Below, piece after piece: positions 1-8,204 of a DNA stretch of 13,964 nt; within the stretch, counting starts at the first letter, position 1; every line of letters begins with the position of its first letter. Origin of the DNA: Balneolales bacterium. Lineage in GTDB: Bacteria; Bacteroidota; Rhodothermia; Balneolales; Balneolaceae. Location of the stretch: positions 1-13,964 of the forward strand of contig JAURMN010000064.1 in NCBI GenBank assembly GCA_030830725.1. Direction: 5' to 3'. Position numbers and translations under genes: made by a program. The notes below the pieces were generated by a model, which was given only the letters and a program-made list of their open reading frames with translations, was not told the DNA's origin and ran no database searches.

Positions 1-38
1 AAACCCCTCCGGCAATTCCGCGAAGAGAATGGATCGAC

Positions 39-1028
39 GTGGAATTTTTAGTCGAAAATTTGCGTGAAAAAGTTCATGTTCATGTAGATCTCTGTGCCGG
101 AGAGAATGTTTGTAGTCAGAAACGGGTTTGTGAAGCAAATCTTCACAGACCAGGGCTGGCCCTTTCGGGATATTACGATCTCTTTACTCATCATCGCATA
201 CAGATTCTAGGAAATACAGAAACAGAGTATCTGAAAGCATTAAGTAAGTCTGAACAAATTGAGCGATTCGCTTCACTTCTGACTTTTGATATTCCAATAC
301 TTTTTATTACGAATAACAATAAACTTCCTCACTATCTGGAAGATTTAGCTCGGGATAAACAGATTCCTATGGGGTATACGAGTGCTGAAACGATGCATTT
401 TATGGCCCTACTTCAAGACTTTCTTGAGGATCAATTTGCTTTACAAACTATGGTGCATGGCACAATGGTGGATGTGTATGGTATCGGTATTTTGATTGTT
501 GGTAAATCGGGAATAGGAAAGAGTGAAGTGGCTTTGGATTTGGTTGAGCGAGGACAGAGACTCGTAGCTGATGATGCCGTTATGCTTACCCGTAAAGGGT
601 CTGTTTTAATGGCTTCTGCCACCGATATTAACAAGCACTTTATGGAGATAAGAGGTCTGGGTGTGCTGGATGTCCTCTCCATGTTTGGAATCAGAGCCAT
701 TCGTTATCAAAAAAGACTAGAAGTAGTACTGGAACTCACGTTATGGAACGAGCATGACTCTGTGGAACGTACGGGATTAGGAAATGAAAAAATCAATATC
801 CTCGACCTTGATATCCCCATCATCCGATTACCTATGACACCGGGAAAAAATATCACGGTCGTTGCTGAAACGATTGCCATGAACCATCTCTCTAAGCATT
901 ATGGATATGACCCCGCAATGGCGTTCCAAAAAAGAGTTCAATCGGCGATCGAATCAAAAAAATTACGGGCAGAAGACTCAAATTCTTTAAAACGCGCAGT
1001 GGATTACTTTGAGGGAGACATCGAATAA
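39..1028 (+). CDS. hprK: HPr kinase/phosphorylase (HprK), start uncertain
   Basis: Bifunctional Ser kinase/phosphorylase of the HPr protein, a cytoplasmic regulator of carbon metabolism. Seen: an N-terminal HprK domain with the HRPGLALSGYYDLF stretch (residues 36-49), His140 in VHG, a Walker A loop GKSGIGKS (155-162), VADD (176-179) and the family signature EIRGLG (203-208). The 329-residue length is close to the usual 310-330. The annotated start is GTG at 39, with no good ribosome-binding site. The frame is open to the left window edge, and the preceding codons (IPRREWID) resemble the beta strand that begins other HprK proteins, so the gene may start upstream. HprK occurs in many bacteria without a sugar-transporting PTS, where its role is regulatory or unclear. 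The M23 peptidase gene follows after 44 nt on the same strand. Identity is firm; the start is not. Confidence 0.94.
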   Translation: MEFLVENLREKVHVHVDLCAGENVCSQKRVCEANLHRPGLALSGYYDLFTHHRIQILGNTETEYLKALSKSEQIERFASLLTFDIPILFITNNNKLPHYLEDLARDKQIPMGYTSAETMHFMALLQDFLEDQFALQTMVHGTMVDVYGIGILIVGKSGIGKSEVALDLVERGQRLVADDAVMLTRKGSVLMASATDINKHFMEIRGLGVLDVLSMFGIRAIRYQKRLEVVLELTLWNEHDSVERTGLGNEKINILDLDIPIIRLPMTPGKNITVVAETIAMNHLSKHYGYDPAMAFQKRVQSAIESKKLRAEDSNSLKRAVDYFEGDIE

Positions 1029-1072
1029 CCACAAAAAAGTAGATTATTAAATATTTTCATATCTTTTTGTCT

Positions 1073-2047
1073 ATGTCCAAAAAGACACATTATATTTATG
1101 ATAAACAGAGTTGTACCTTCGTACCGGTTCAGTACAACCGCCTTGAAGTGTCTTTATTTTCAGCATCTCTATGGATCCTAAATGGATTCATCCTGGCAGG
1201 GACTATACTAGCCATACTTTCCTCATTTTATGGAACTCCTGCAGAATTAGCACTCAAAGCTGAAAATCAAACCCTTTTGAGACAGTTGACACAGACTCGA
1301 GAAGAAATTCAGCGTCTTGAATCCAGAATGGATAAAATGGCCGAACTCGATAATGAGATGTATCGCTCTATTCTTGGATTAGAACCCATTCCAGAAGAGG
1401 CTCGAAATGCCGGGATCGGTGGATCTCGGATCTATGAAGAATTTGACTTTTATTCAGCGGAAACTAGTGACATTCTTCTTTGGATTAATTCAACCATTGA
1501 CAATCTGGATAGACGTATTGAGATTCAAAATATGTCTTTTGAAGAAATAAAAGCGTATTACAACGAAAATACAGAGAGAATGAAACACATACCGGTCATA
1601 AAGCCGGTGGACAATATCGTAATTAGTGCCTATGGGATGAGAGATCATCCAGTATTTGGCTACAAGCGAATGCACGAAGGGGTAGATTTTAGATCGGAAA
1701 TTGGATCTCCAGTCTATTCTACGGGTGATGGAACCATTAGACTTGCTGCAACAAGAGGCACATACGGTCGAATGATTTCAATCGATCATGGATTTGGGTT
1801 TGAGTCCCGATATGCTCATCTCTCAGGGTATGCCGAAGGAATCCGCAGTGGAAAAAATGTGAAACGAGGCGATTTAATCGGATTTACAGGAAAATCAGGT
1901 GTAGTGAGTGGTCCACACCTTCACTATGAAATTCTTCTAAACGGAACTAACGTTAATCCTCTTCAATATCTGTTTGCCGATATCACTCCTGAAGAATTTA
2001 AACTCTATCAGGAGTTGATGGAAACCGAACACGCGTCTCTGGATTAA
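1073..2047 (+). CDS. Membrane-anchored M23 family metallopeptidase
   Basis: Predicted cell-wall endopeptidase or LytM-like regulator in the envelope. Seen, numbering from the ATG: a short cytoplasmic N-terminus, one transmembrane segment near residues 30-52 (LWILNGFILAGTILAIL), a charged coiled coil at about 55-95, a linker, and a C-terminal M23 domain at about 175-305. The zinc and catalytic residues look intact: H201 and D205 (HEGVD), H249 (YAHLS) and the HLH motif ending in H284 (GPHLHYE). This suggests an active enzyme rather than a degenerate LytM factor. The layout matches M23 proteins common in Bacteroidota. A TTG six bases upstream (1067) is in frame, but ATG at 1073 was preferred, giving 324 residues. 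Neither has a clear Shine-Dalgarno sequence. The gene ends 1 nt before the stop of the convergent S10 peptidase gene. The exact peptide bond cleaved cannot be read from sequence. Confidence 0.9.
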   Translation: MSKKTHYIYDKQSCTFVPVQYNRLEVSLFSASLWILNGFILAGTILAILSSFYGTPAELALKAENQTLLRQLTQTREEIQRLESRMDKMAELDNEMYRSILGLEPIPEEARNAGIGGSRIYEEFDFYSAETSDILLWINSTIDNLDRRIEIQNMSFEEIKAYYNENTERMKHIPVIKPVDNIVISAYGMRDHPVFGYKRMHEGVDFRSEIGSPVYSTGDGTIRLAATRGTYGRMISIDHGFGFESRYAHLSGYAEGIRSGKNVKRGDLIGFTGKSGVVSGPHLHYEILLNGTNVNPLQYLFADITPEEFKLYQELMETEHASLD

Positions 2048-2048
2048 T

Positions 2049-3563
2049 TTATTTAGACTTAGTTATCTTAGCCGGATCGCCTGAAGCTGGAATGCTTTTC
2101 CTAATAAATTCGCGAATATCTTGATTTGATGTTTCTAGATCATCCTGACGCAGATACATCATATGACCACTTTCGTACCCCTTCCATTCCATTCTGTCTG
2201 ACACTTTTCCAGCGGGATCCATTTGCCACATCGTGTATTTAGCATTAAAATAATCAGTACCCCCATCGAAATAACCACTTTGCACTAACACGTGTAAATA
2301 TGGATTCATGGCCATGGCCCGACGTAAAGATTCTCCAGTCTGGTCTCCGGATCGATCCCATGGATGTACAGGACCGAATATCCAATATCTCAAATCAGTC
2401 TCTACACCTAACTCATTTCGTAAATAGATATTAATTGCTGGAGTGAAGGCATGATTCCATGCTGTAAGAGCCGGATCGAATTCATAACGATCTCCCCCAT
2501 CTTTTTTGTCCATACCTAAATATCTAGAATCCAATCTTCCGACGGTTAATCCCTCATCGCGACGCAATTCTTTCCAGAAAAGGCCTGTTGATACTCTGAG
2601 ATTTTCATCAAGCAACGTCTGAATCGATAATCCTGAATATGAAGACATAATCTCCGCAATCTCTCTTTTCTTAGGATCTGTAAGTGTAGATCCTTTAATA
2701 AAAGCTGGGACTAATGTCTCTAAAGTGAAGGATTCTACTTCATGTAGAAAATCGGGTAGTGATCTATCCTGATACTCTTCTTTAAGCTGTTTATGATACC
2801 AGGCAGTGGCTGCAAAATAGGGTAAACTCAGGGCTTCGGATACGGGTCCATCCCGCTCGATTCCCAATCCTGTTGGAGAGACCAAAATAACCCCATTTAT
2901 GAACATCCAATGCGATTGCTGTAGCTCAAGTGCAAGTCCGGAGACACGTGTCGTTCCATAACTCTCCCCTTTTAAATATTTAGGAGATTCCCATCGATTG
3001 ATATGGGTTACAAAAGAAGAAATCCACTCCGCGAGATACTTAATGTCTGCATTAACCCCAAAAAATGTTTCTCGCTTGGCTTCGTCATTGATTATTCTGG
3101 AGAATCCTGTATTCACAGGATCCACATAAACAATATCTGCGACGTCCAAGATAGAATGTGGGTTCTCAGAAAAGCCATAAGGTTGAACGGGATACCCTTC
3201 TGAGTCGATATTCAAAAATCGTGGACCTGTATAGCCAATGTGCATCCAGACAGACGCAGAACCCGGCCCCCCATTAAAACTAATCACTAGAGGTCTTCGT
3301 TGTTTGTTTTTAACGTCAGAACGTTCGTAATAAACATAGAACAGAGAAGCTTCAGCCTGCCCTTCAGAGTTCATGACAGGCAGACTTCCTGCCGTTGCCT
3401 GATAAGGAATTTTCTGACCGTTTATCGTCACCGTATTCGAAGAGGTGAAGGTCGTCCCCGGTGGAATCGCATTTATCACAGCATTTTGGGCATAAATAGA
3501 ACCTTGATAACCAATGATCAAGAAGTATAAAAGAGAAATGAGACGTATAAAGGTTGTATTCAT
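2049..3563 (-). CDS. Secreted S10 family serine carboxypeptidase
   Basis: Serine carboxypeptidase-like enzyme of peptidase family S10 (alpha/beta hydrolase fold), predicted to be exported and to trim C-terminal residues from peptides. Seen: a Sec signal peptide of about 25 residues ending SIYA|Q, the oxyanion motif FNGGPGSASVW (96-106), the nucleophile elbow GESYG with Ser201, a candidate catalytic Asp433 (SGYFDGG) and His467 (ESGHMMY). The 504-residue length is typical. The start codon overlaps the stop of the preceding lipoprotein gene in an ATGA, so the two are almost certainly translated together at the tail of the trp operon. Its link to tryptophan metabolism is not evident. It may supply amino acids from exogenous peptides, but that is inference. 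No terminator was seen after it; the convergent M23 gene ends 1 nt away. Confidence 0.92.
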   Translation of the reverse strand: MNTTFIRLISLLYFLIIGYQGSIYAQNAVINAIPPGTTFTSSNTVTINGQKIPYQATAGSLPVMNSEGQAEASLFYVYYERSDVKNKQRRPLVISFNGGPGSASVWMHIGYTGPRFLNIDSEGYPVQPYGFSENPHSILDVADIVYVDPVNTGFSRIINDEAKRETFFGVNADIKYLAEWISSFVTHINRWESPKYLKGESYGTTRVSGLALELQQSHWMFINGVILVSPTGLGIERDGPVSEALSLPYFAATAWYHKQLKEEYQDRSLPDFLHEVESFTLETLVPAFIKGSTLTDPKKREIAEIMSSYSGLSIQTLLDENLRVSTGLFWKELRRDEGLTVGRLDSRYLGMDKKDGGDRYEFDPALTAWNHAFTPAINIYLRNELGVETDLRYWIFGPVHPWDRSGDQTGESLRRAMAMNPYLHVLVQSGYFDGGTDYFNAKYTMWQMDPAGKVSDRMEWKGYESGHMMYLRQDDLETSNQDIREFIRKSIPASGDPAKITKSK

Positions 3564-4624
3564 TGGATTGAGGATTGTGTTGTGAAGGTTCTACCCATTG
3601 TCTGAAACTGTCTTACAAAGCGTCTTTTCCCGACATTCGGGGCAAATTGGCCGTATTCAATCATATATAATCGTTGCGAACTTGGATCATAATAAACAAA
3701 GTTAACGAAGGGTCCGCCCATAAAATCTCCTTCCATTCGCCAGGTACCATGGGTTTCATAAGCCTGATAGCGATCGTGGGATAGTGCGGTTGTGATAACC
3801 GGTCTTCGATATTCCGTTTGAATGTAAGAGCCCTCTCTTTTGCCCTGAATATAGCTCTGCATGAGTGAATCACGAGTAGAATTAATCCATTCTGGAGTGA
3901 TCGTTTCAAAATTCGTAATTCCATCTACCCACCAACCCCACATCCATCTTTCATTATCGGCCAGCATACGTTTGAATTGAACAAAATTCGTCGTGTCAAT
4001 TGTCTGAAAGTAGTCATGTTGCATTCGAACACTCCAACCATGCTTACTCATAAGGGAATCAGATAAATAGGTCTGCTCGCCTTTATCGTAAATTTCAGAT
4101 TCCCGTCTCTGAAGTTCAGATTCAAGTAATCGATCTGTCAGATATTGGCCTGTGCTTCGAAGATTTTCAGCAAGTTCCTCATAATTGGTAGAGGTCAACA
4201 GAAGAAGCCACTGCTCCTTGGCCCAGAGTTCTTGAATAGGAAACGCAAAGGATTGATTAGCCCAAACCTGTTTCTCCAATTCTTCATTTAACATGGAGCG
4301 GATTAAGGATCCTGGATTAGAAGATTCGTCTATGGGAGCCGCAATAATTACATTTGTTCTTTCCTTAAAGCGATTTAAATCCTGCTCTGTTATCGGATTT
4401 TCAATTACAATCCGATACATGGTTTCATACGAAGGAACGGTTTCAATGGGTCTTCCAAATGTCTCCATCAAGGCTTCATAAAATAGATATGATCCCTCCT
4501 GCGTGGTGTCTGCAATAACGACAATTGTATCTAAATCTCCCTTAGCTGTTGGCCTGTAATCACCCGTGCAACTAGCCCATAAAATCACAGAGAGGAGGTA
4601 AAGAAAGTATAAATGAATTCGCAT
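3560..4624 (-). CDS. DUF4837-like lipoprotein, function unknown
   Basis: Protein of unknown function that I associate with the DUF4837 family of Bacteroidota, recognised from its general pattern rather than by a search. Seen from the chosen start: a hydrophobic signal segment (residues 4-18) and a lipobox-like WASC with Cys19, so it is probably a lipoprotein. The mature part begins with acidic and polar residues and a strand (DTIVVIAD), then an alpha/beta soluble domain rich in Trp, Tyr and charged residues. The frame can be extended to an ATG at 4690, which adds 22 polar residues and overlaps trpA by 26 nt. I prefer 4624 because it puts the signal peptide at the N-terminus and leaves 40 nt after trpA. 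It shares an ATGA junction with the S10 peptidase, which suggests a joint envelope role. No catalytic motif was recognised. Confidence 0.72.
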   Translation of the reverse strand: MRIHLYFLYLLSVILWASCTGDYRPTAKGDLDTIVVIADTTQEGSYLFYEALMETFGRPIETVPSYETMYRIVIENPITEQDLNRFKERTNVIIAAPIDESSNPGSLIRSMLNEELEKQVWANQSFAFPIQELWAKEQWLLLLTSTNYEELAENLRSTGQYLTDRLLESELQRRESEIYDKGEQTYLSDSLMSKHGWSVRMQHDYFQTIDTTNFVQFKRMLADNERWMWGWWVDGITNFETITPEWINSTRDSLMQSYIQGKREGSYIQTEYRRPVITTALSHDRYQAYETHGTWRMEGDFMGGPFVNFVYYDPSSQRLYMIEYGQFAPNVGKRRFVRQFQTMGRTFTTQSSIQ

Positions 4625-4664
4625 AGGTCTAACTTTAAATGTCGATACTCGTGACTGAATCAGA

Positions 4665-5489
4665 TTATTTGATTTTGAAAGCTTTGACAAACTCTTGAAC
4701 CTGTTCGATCCAATTTATATCCGGATAAGCCTGCTCAATTTTACGAATGAGTTCGCTTCCTACAATATACCCGTCTACCCACTCTTTTACTGGTAAGACG
4801 TCCTGACCTGATCGAATCCCGAAACCAGCCATGATCGGATTTTTGGTGGTATTTTGACGAACTTTTTTTAAGAAGTTTTGAATTTCATCAATAGAGTCCT
4901 TCAAAGACGTGCCACCCGTCACTCCCGTAACCAAAACGGTATAGATAAAGCCGTCAACAGCTTGATCGATAAGGCGGATGCGTTCCTCCGTAGAAGTCGG
5001 TGTAACAAACCCAATCAATTTAAGACCAAGCTTATCTGCATAGGGTTTTATTCGTTTTGTTTCTTCGGCAGGAAGATCTGGTAAAATAATCCCGTCAATT
5101 CCAGCAGATGCAGCTTTTACAAAGAAGTTTTCAACTCCATATGAGAGAACCGGATTAAAATAACCCATTAAAAGAATAGGGATTTGAGTAGATTTTCTGA
5201 GTTCTTGAATAGAATCAAATATCCATTCCAAGTCTACTCCGGATTCGAGTGCTTTCTGACTAGACATTTGAATTACCGGACCGTCCGCAAGCGGATCACT
5301 AAAAGGCATACCAATTTCCAAGATGTCGGCTCCTGCCAGATCGAGTGAGCGAATTAAATCGTGAAAAGTTTCCTTTTCAGGATAACCAGCGGTAATAAAA
5401 AGCGTAAGAAGGGGTTCTAACTTTGGATTTTGAGCCTTTTTTTCCTGATGCTGGGTCAGCAGAGTGCTGAGTCTATTTTGATTATTCAT
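4665..5489 (-). CDS. trpA: Tryptophan synthase alpha subunit
   Basis: Cleaves indole-3-glycerol phosphate to indole and glyceraldehyde 3-phosphate. The indole is channelled to TrpB inside the alpha2beta2 complex, completing tryptophan synthesis in the cytoplasm. Seen: a TIM-barrel sequence with the catalytic pair Glu58 (LEIG) and Asp69 in the signature PFSDPLADGP, the phosphate-binding AGFGIRSG near residues 211-218, and GTSLKD in the mobile loop that contacts the beta subunit. The 274-residue length is normal. The start overlaps the trpB stop by 8 nt, consistent with coupled translation of the two subunits. The next gene downstream is not a trp gene but a lipoprotein. Confidence 0.97.
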   Translation of the reverse strand: MNNQNRLSTLLTQHQEKKAQNPKLEPLLTLFITAGYPEKETFHDLIRSLDLAGADILEIGMPFSDPLADGPVIQMSSQKALESGVDLEWIFDSIQELRKSTQIPILLMGYFNPVLSYGVENFFVKAASAGIDGIILPDLPAEETKRIKPYADKLGLKLIGFVTPTSTEERIRLIDQAVDGFIYTVLVTGVTGGTSLKDSIDEIQNFLKKVRQNTTKNPIMAGFGIRSGQDVLPVKEWVDGYIVGSELIRKIEQAYPDINWIEQVQEFVKAFKIK

Positions 5490-6690
5490 GTGAGAAATAC
5501 TCTGTGATGGTCGTCATGTCTTTATCCCCTCTTCCTGAACAATTGACAACGATAATCTGATCTTTATTCATGGAAGATGCTATTTCCGGCAGCAGCGCAA
5601 ATGCGTGAGCAGTTTCTATGGCAGGGATAATACCCTCAAGCATCGAAACTTCCTTTAAGGCTTTCATGGCTTCATCATCTGTTACCGCCTTATATGTTAC
5701 CCTTCCACTGGTAAAAAGGTGAGCGTGCTCGGGTCCAATTCCAGGATAATCTAGACCTGCACTGATACTATGTGCTAATTCAACTTGTCCATCCATAGTT
5801 TGCAAGAGATAACTCAATGATCCATGCAGAACTCCTGGACGACCTTTAGTAAGGGTTGCGGCTGTTTTGCCAGAGTCCACTCCAAATCCGGCCGCTTCAG
5901 CTCCAGTCATGTAAACCGAGAGATCTTCCAAAAATGGATGAAAAAGACCCAAAGCATTTGACCCACCACCAACACAGGCAATGAGATGATCTGGTCCTTT
6001 TCCTTCCAATTGATCGAGTTGTTCCCGAGTTTCCAATCCGATACAACGATGAAAATCTCTAACCATTTTGGGATAGGGATGTGGTCCTACCACCGAACCA
6101 ATTACATAAAAAGTATCTCGAACATGTGTGACCCAGTGACGGATCGCCTCACTCGTTGCATCTTTCAAAGTTCTACTTCCAGACGTTACAGGAATGACTT
6201 CCGCACCCATCAGTCGCATTCGTTCTACATTCAATTTTTGGCGATGTACATCCTCTTCACCCATATAGACAATACACGTTAATCCAAGTTTTGCACATGC
6301 GGTGGCAGTGGCCACTCCATGTTGTCCTGCACCTGTCTCAGCGACAATATTCTGCTTGCCCATTTTTTGAGCTAACATGACTTGGCCAATGGCATTATTA
6401 ATCTTATGGGCACCTGTATGACATAAATCTTCTCTTTTTAGATAGATCTTTGCGCCACCATAGGTCTCTGTTAGTCGCTTGGCAAAGGTTAAAGGGGTTG
6501 GACGACCGATAAACTGTCTAAATTCGGAAAGTAGTTGCTCCTGAAAAACTAGATCTTGCTCGAGTAGTCCATATTCATACTCAAGTTGATCCAATGCCGA
6601 AATAAGCGTTTCAGGGACAAATCTTCCACCAAAATCACCAAAATAGCCTTCTTCAGTCGGTTCAGTTTGTATTAGTGGTAAAGCTGTCAT
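5482..6690 (-). CDS. trpB: Tryptophan synthase beta subunit
   Basis: PLP enzyme that joins indole and L-serine to make L-tryptophan in complex with TrpA. Seen: N-terminal GYFGDFGGRFVPETL, the PLP lysine in HTGAHKINNA (Lys96), the serine-substrate loop AETGAGQHG with catalytic Glu118, the PLP phosphate-binding GGGSNA (241-246), and a C-terminal VNCSGRGDKD. The 402-residue length and GYFGDFGGRFVPE region indicate the canonical TrpB1 type rather than the stand-alone TrpB2. It starts 3 nt after the trpF stop and overlaps trpA by 8 nt, so translational coupling on both sides is likely. Confidence 0.98.
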   Translation of the reverse strand: MTALPLIQTEPTEEGYFGDFGGRFVPETLISALDQLEYEYGLLEQDLVFQEQLLSEFRQFIGRPTPLTFAKRLTETYGGAKIYLKREDLCHTGAHKINNAIGQVMLAQKMGKQNIVAETGAGQHGVATATACAKLGLTCIVYMGEEDVHRQKLNVERMRLMGAEVIPVTSGSRTLKDATSEAIRHWVTHVRDTFYVIGSVVGPHPYPKMVRDFHRCIGLETREQLDQLEGKGPDHLIACVGGGSNALGLFHPFLEDLSVYMTGAEAAGFGVDSGKTAATLTKGRPGVLHGSLSYLLQTMDGQVELAHSISAGLDYPGIGPEHAHLFTSGRVTYKAVTDDEAMKALKEVSMLEGIIPAIETAHAFALLPEIASSMNKDQIIVVNCSGRGDKDMTTITEYFSHE

Positions 6691-6693
6691 CTT

Positions 6694-7353
6694 TTAGTCC
6701 TCAATTTGGTGAATAGTGTGAACAAGTTTATCGAGCAAATCAAAATCTTTGATTCCAGGCTCTGATTCAACTCCACTTGAAAGGTCAAATCCACTTGGTT
6801 TAAGAAGATTCCACGCTTGAAATAGATTTTCAGGTGTAATTCCTCCTGCTACATGCCAAGGCTTATGAATCGACACTTCTTGTAATATTTCCCATTGAAA
6901 TGGAATTCCTGTACCCCCATAAATCATCGAATCACCGTCAGAAATAGATGTGTCAAATAGATATTCCTCTACAACAGACGAGTAACGATCTACCTCCTCC
7001 TGAATTTCAGCCGATGTAGACGACTGAGAAATTGAGATCGTCTTTATCACCGGAAACGGTACCTCGTTGCAATAAAAAGGAGGTTCCTCTCCATGTAACT
7101 GAACCCAATTAAGGCCCGTTTGTTTTGCAATATGGACAATCTCTTCCAAAGGTTGATTCATAAATACTCCTACCGATTCAATACCTCCAAGCCATTCTAT
7201 AATCGCTCCGGCTTTTCCTGGTTCTATGCTTCGTCTACTCTCTTTCACGAAAATAAATCCGAGTCGATCAACCATTAACCCCGAAATATAGCGAGCATCT
7301 TCAAGTCTTGTAATCCCACAAATTTTTAATTGAAACGGTTTATTTAAAAGCAT
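6694..7353 (-). CDS. trpF: Phosphoribosylanthranilate isomerase
   Basis: Isomerises N-(5-phosphoribosyl)anthranilate to CdRP by an Amadori rearrangement, the third step from chorismate. Seen: the signature KICGIT with catalytic base Cys12, GFIFVKESRR on the second strand, VQLHGEE (85-90), catalytic acid Asp134 (YLFDTS), and phosphate-binding AGGITPEN and SSGVES loops. At 219 residues it is a stand-alone monofunctional enzyme, not fused to TrpC as in enteric bacteria. It is separated from trpC by 24 nt and from trpB by 3 nt, in the pathway-typical C-F-B-A order. Confidence 0.96.
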   Translation of the reverse strand: MLLNKPFQLKICGITRLEDARYISGLMVDRLGFIFVKESRRSIEPGKAGAIIEWLGGIESVGVFMNQPLEEIVHIAKQTGLNWVQLHGEEPPFYCNEVPFPVIKTISISQSSTSAEIQEEVDRYSSVVEEYLFDTSISDGDSMIYGGTGIPFQWEILQEVSIHKPWHVAGGITPENLFQAWNLLKPSGFDLSSGVESEPGIKDFDLLDKLVHTIHQIED

Positions 7354-7377
7354 CGAAAACGATTTATATAATATTTA

Positions 7378-8172
7378 CTACGTATTGTATTTCAATAGAT
7401 TACTAAGTTCTTCTCCTGGATTTTCAGCATGCATTAAAGATGTTCCAATCAACACAGCCTCGATTCCGGCATCATGAACTTTTTTTAGATCTTCAGTGGA
7501 CTTATGCCCGCTTTCGGATACTCGTACATAGCTCTCTGGTATTTTTTCTAGTAATGCTAGTCCAGCGTCCTGATCCATTGTAAATGACTTGAGATCGCGA
7601 TTATTTACACCTACTACTCGTACTCTATCCCGTAAATCCGTGAGTTTCTCAATATGAGAAACGTGGTCACATTCTAGCAGAACCTCAAGTCCTTCCTCCG
7701 AAGCGGCATAAAGTAATTCTTCAATTTGGCTAAATTCAAGAGCAGCCATGATAAGCAAGACCGCATCTGATCCTATCGCCCTCGATTCGGTAATTTGCCA
7801 AGGGTCGAAGATAAATTCCTTTCTCAATATCGGAATTGGACATGCTGAAAATATTTGTTCAATATCTTCACGTTTACCTTTAAAATAGGGTTCATTAGTG
7901 AGTACAGATAATGCAGACGCTCCATTTTGGATATACTGGTTGGTAATTTCCTGAACATTAGCGTGGACTCGAATATCTCCTTTGGAAGGTGAGGCACGTT
8001 TGAATTCGGCAATCACTGAAACCGTCGATTCTAGCTTTAAAGATGTAGAAAAAGGAATTCGTACTTTTTCATAACCGGGAAACGATCGAAAATCTGCCTC
8101 TGCCGTCCTTCGCTTCGCTTTAGGCAATTGTTCACGTTGCGTTTCCATGATTTGAGCTAAGATATCCGACAT
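7378..8172 (-). CDS. trpC: Indole-3-glycerol phosphate synthase
   Basis: Closes the indole ring by decarboxylating and dehydrating CdRP to indole-3-glycerol phosphate. Seen: (beta/alpha)8 barrel motifs with Glu56 and Lys58 in IAEFKRASPSKG, Lys118 (LRKEF), Glu167 (LLECDH), Asn190/191 (GVNNRDL) and Ser221 (SESGHKS), matching the known catalytic and phosphate-binding set. The 264-residue length is that of the monofunctional enzyme. The ATG at 8172 gives the expected N-terminus MSDILAQIM. A 32-nt gap separates it from trpD, the widest spacing among the core trp genes except the one after trpA. I saw no hairpin in that gap. Confidence 0.97.
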   Translation of the reverse strand: MSDILAQIMETQREQLPKAKRRTAEADFRSFPGYEKVRIPFSTSLKLESTVSVIAEFKRASPSKGDIRVHANVQEITNQYIQNGASALSVLTNEPYFKGKREDIEQIFSACPIPILRKEFIFDPWQITESRAIGSDAVLLIMAALEFSQIEELLYAASEEGLEVLLECDHVSHIEKLTDLRDRVRVVGVNNRDLKSFTMDQDAGLALLEKIPESYVRVSESGHKSTEDLKKVHDAGIEAVLIGTSLMHAENPGEELSNLLKYNT

Positions 8173-8204
8173 CGGATTTAAGGCTTTAAATAGAAATATT
8201 GTGT

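Noticed and set aside
1..51. Possible C-terminus of an upstream gene (KPLRQFREENGSTWNF then stop at 49-51)
   Set aside because: All three forward frames are open here to the window edge, and the fragment is too short to recognise; the hprK frame itself may occupy it.
1029..1072. Imperfect inverted repeat (ACAAAAA ... TTTTTGT) between hprK and the M23 gene
   Set aside because: It is pure A/T, weak, and lies just before a start codon; a chance match in AT-rich DNA is more likely than a terminator.
5986..6282. 98-codon plus-strand frame opposite trpB
   Set aside because: Antisense shadow of a highly conserved gene, with low-complexity composition and no recognisable domain.
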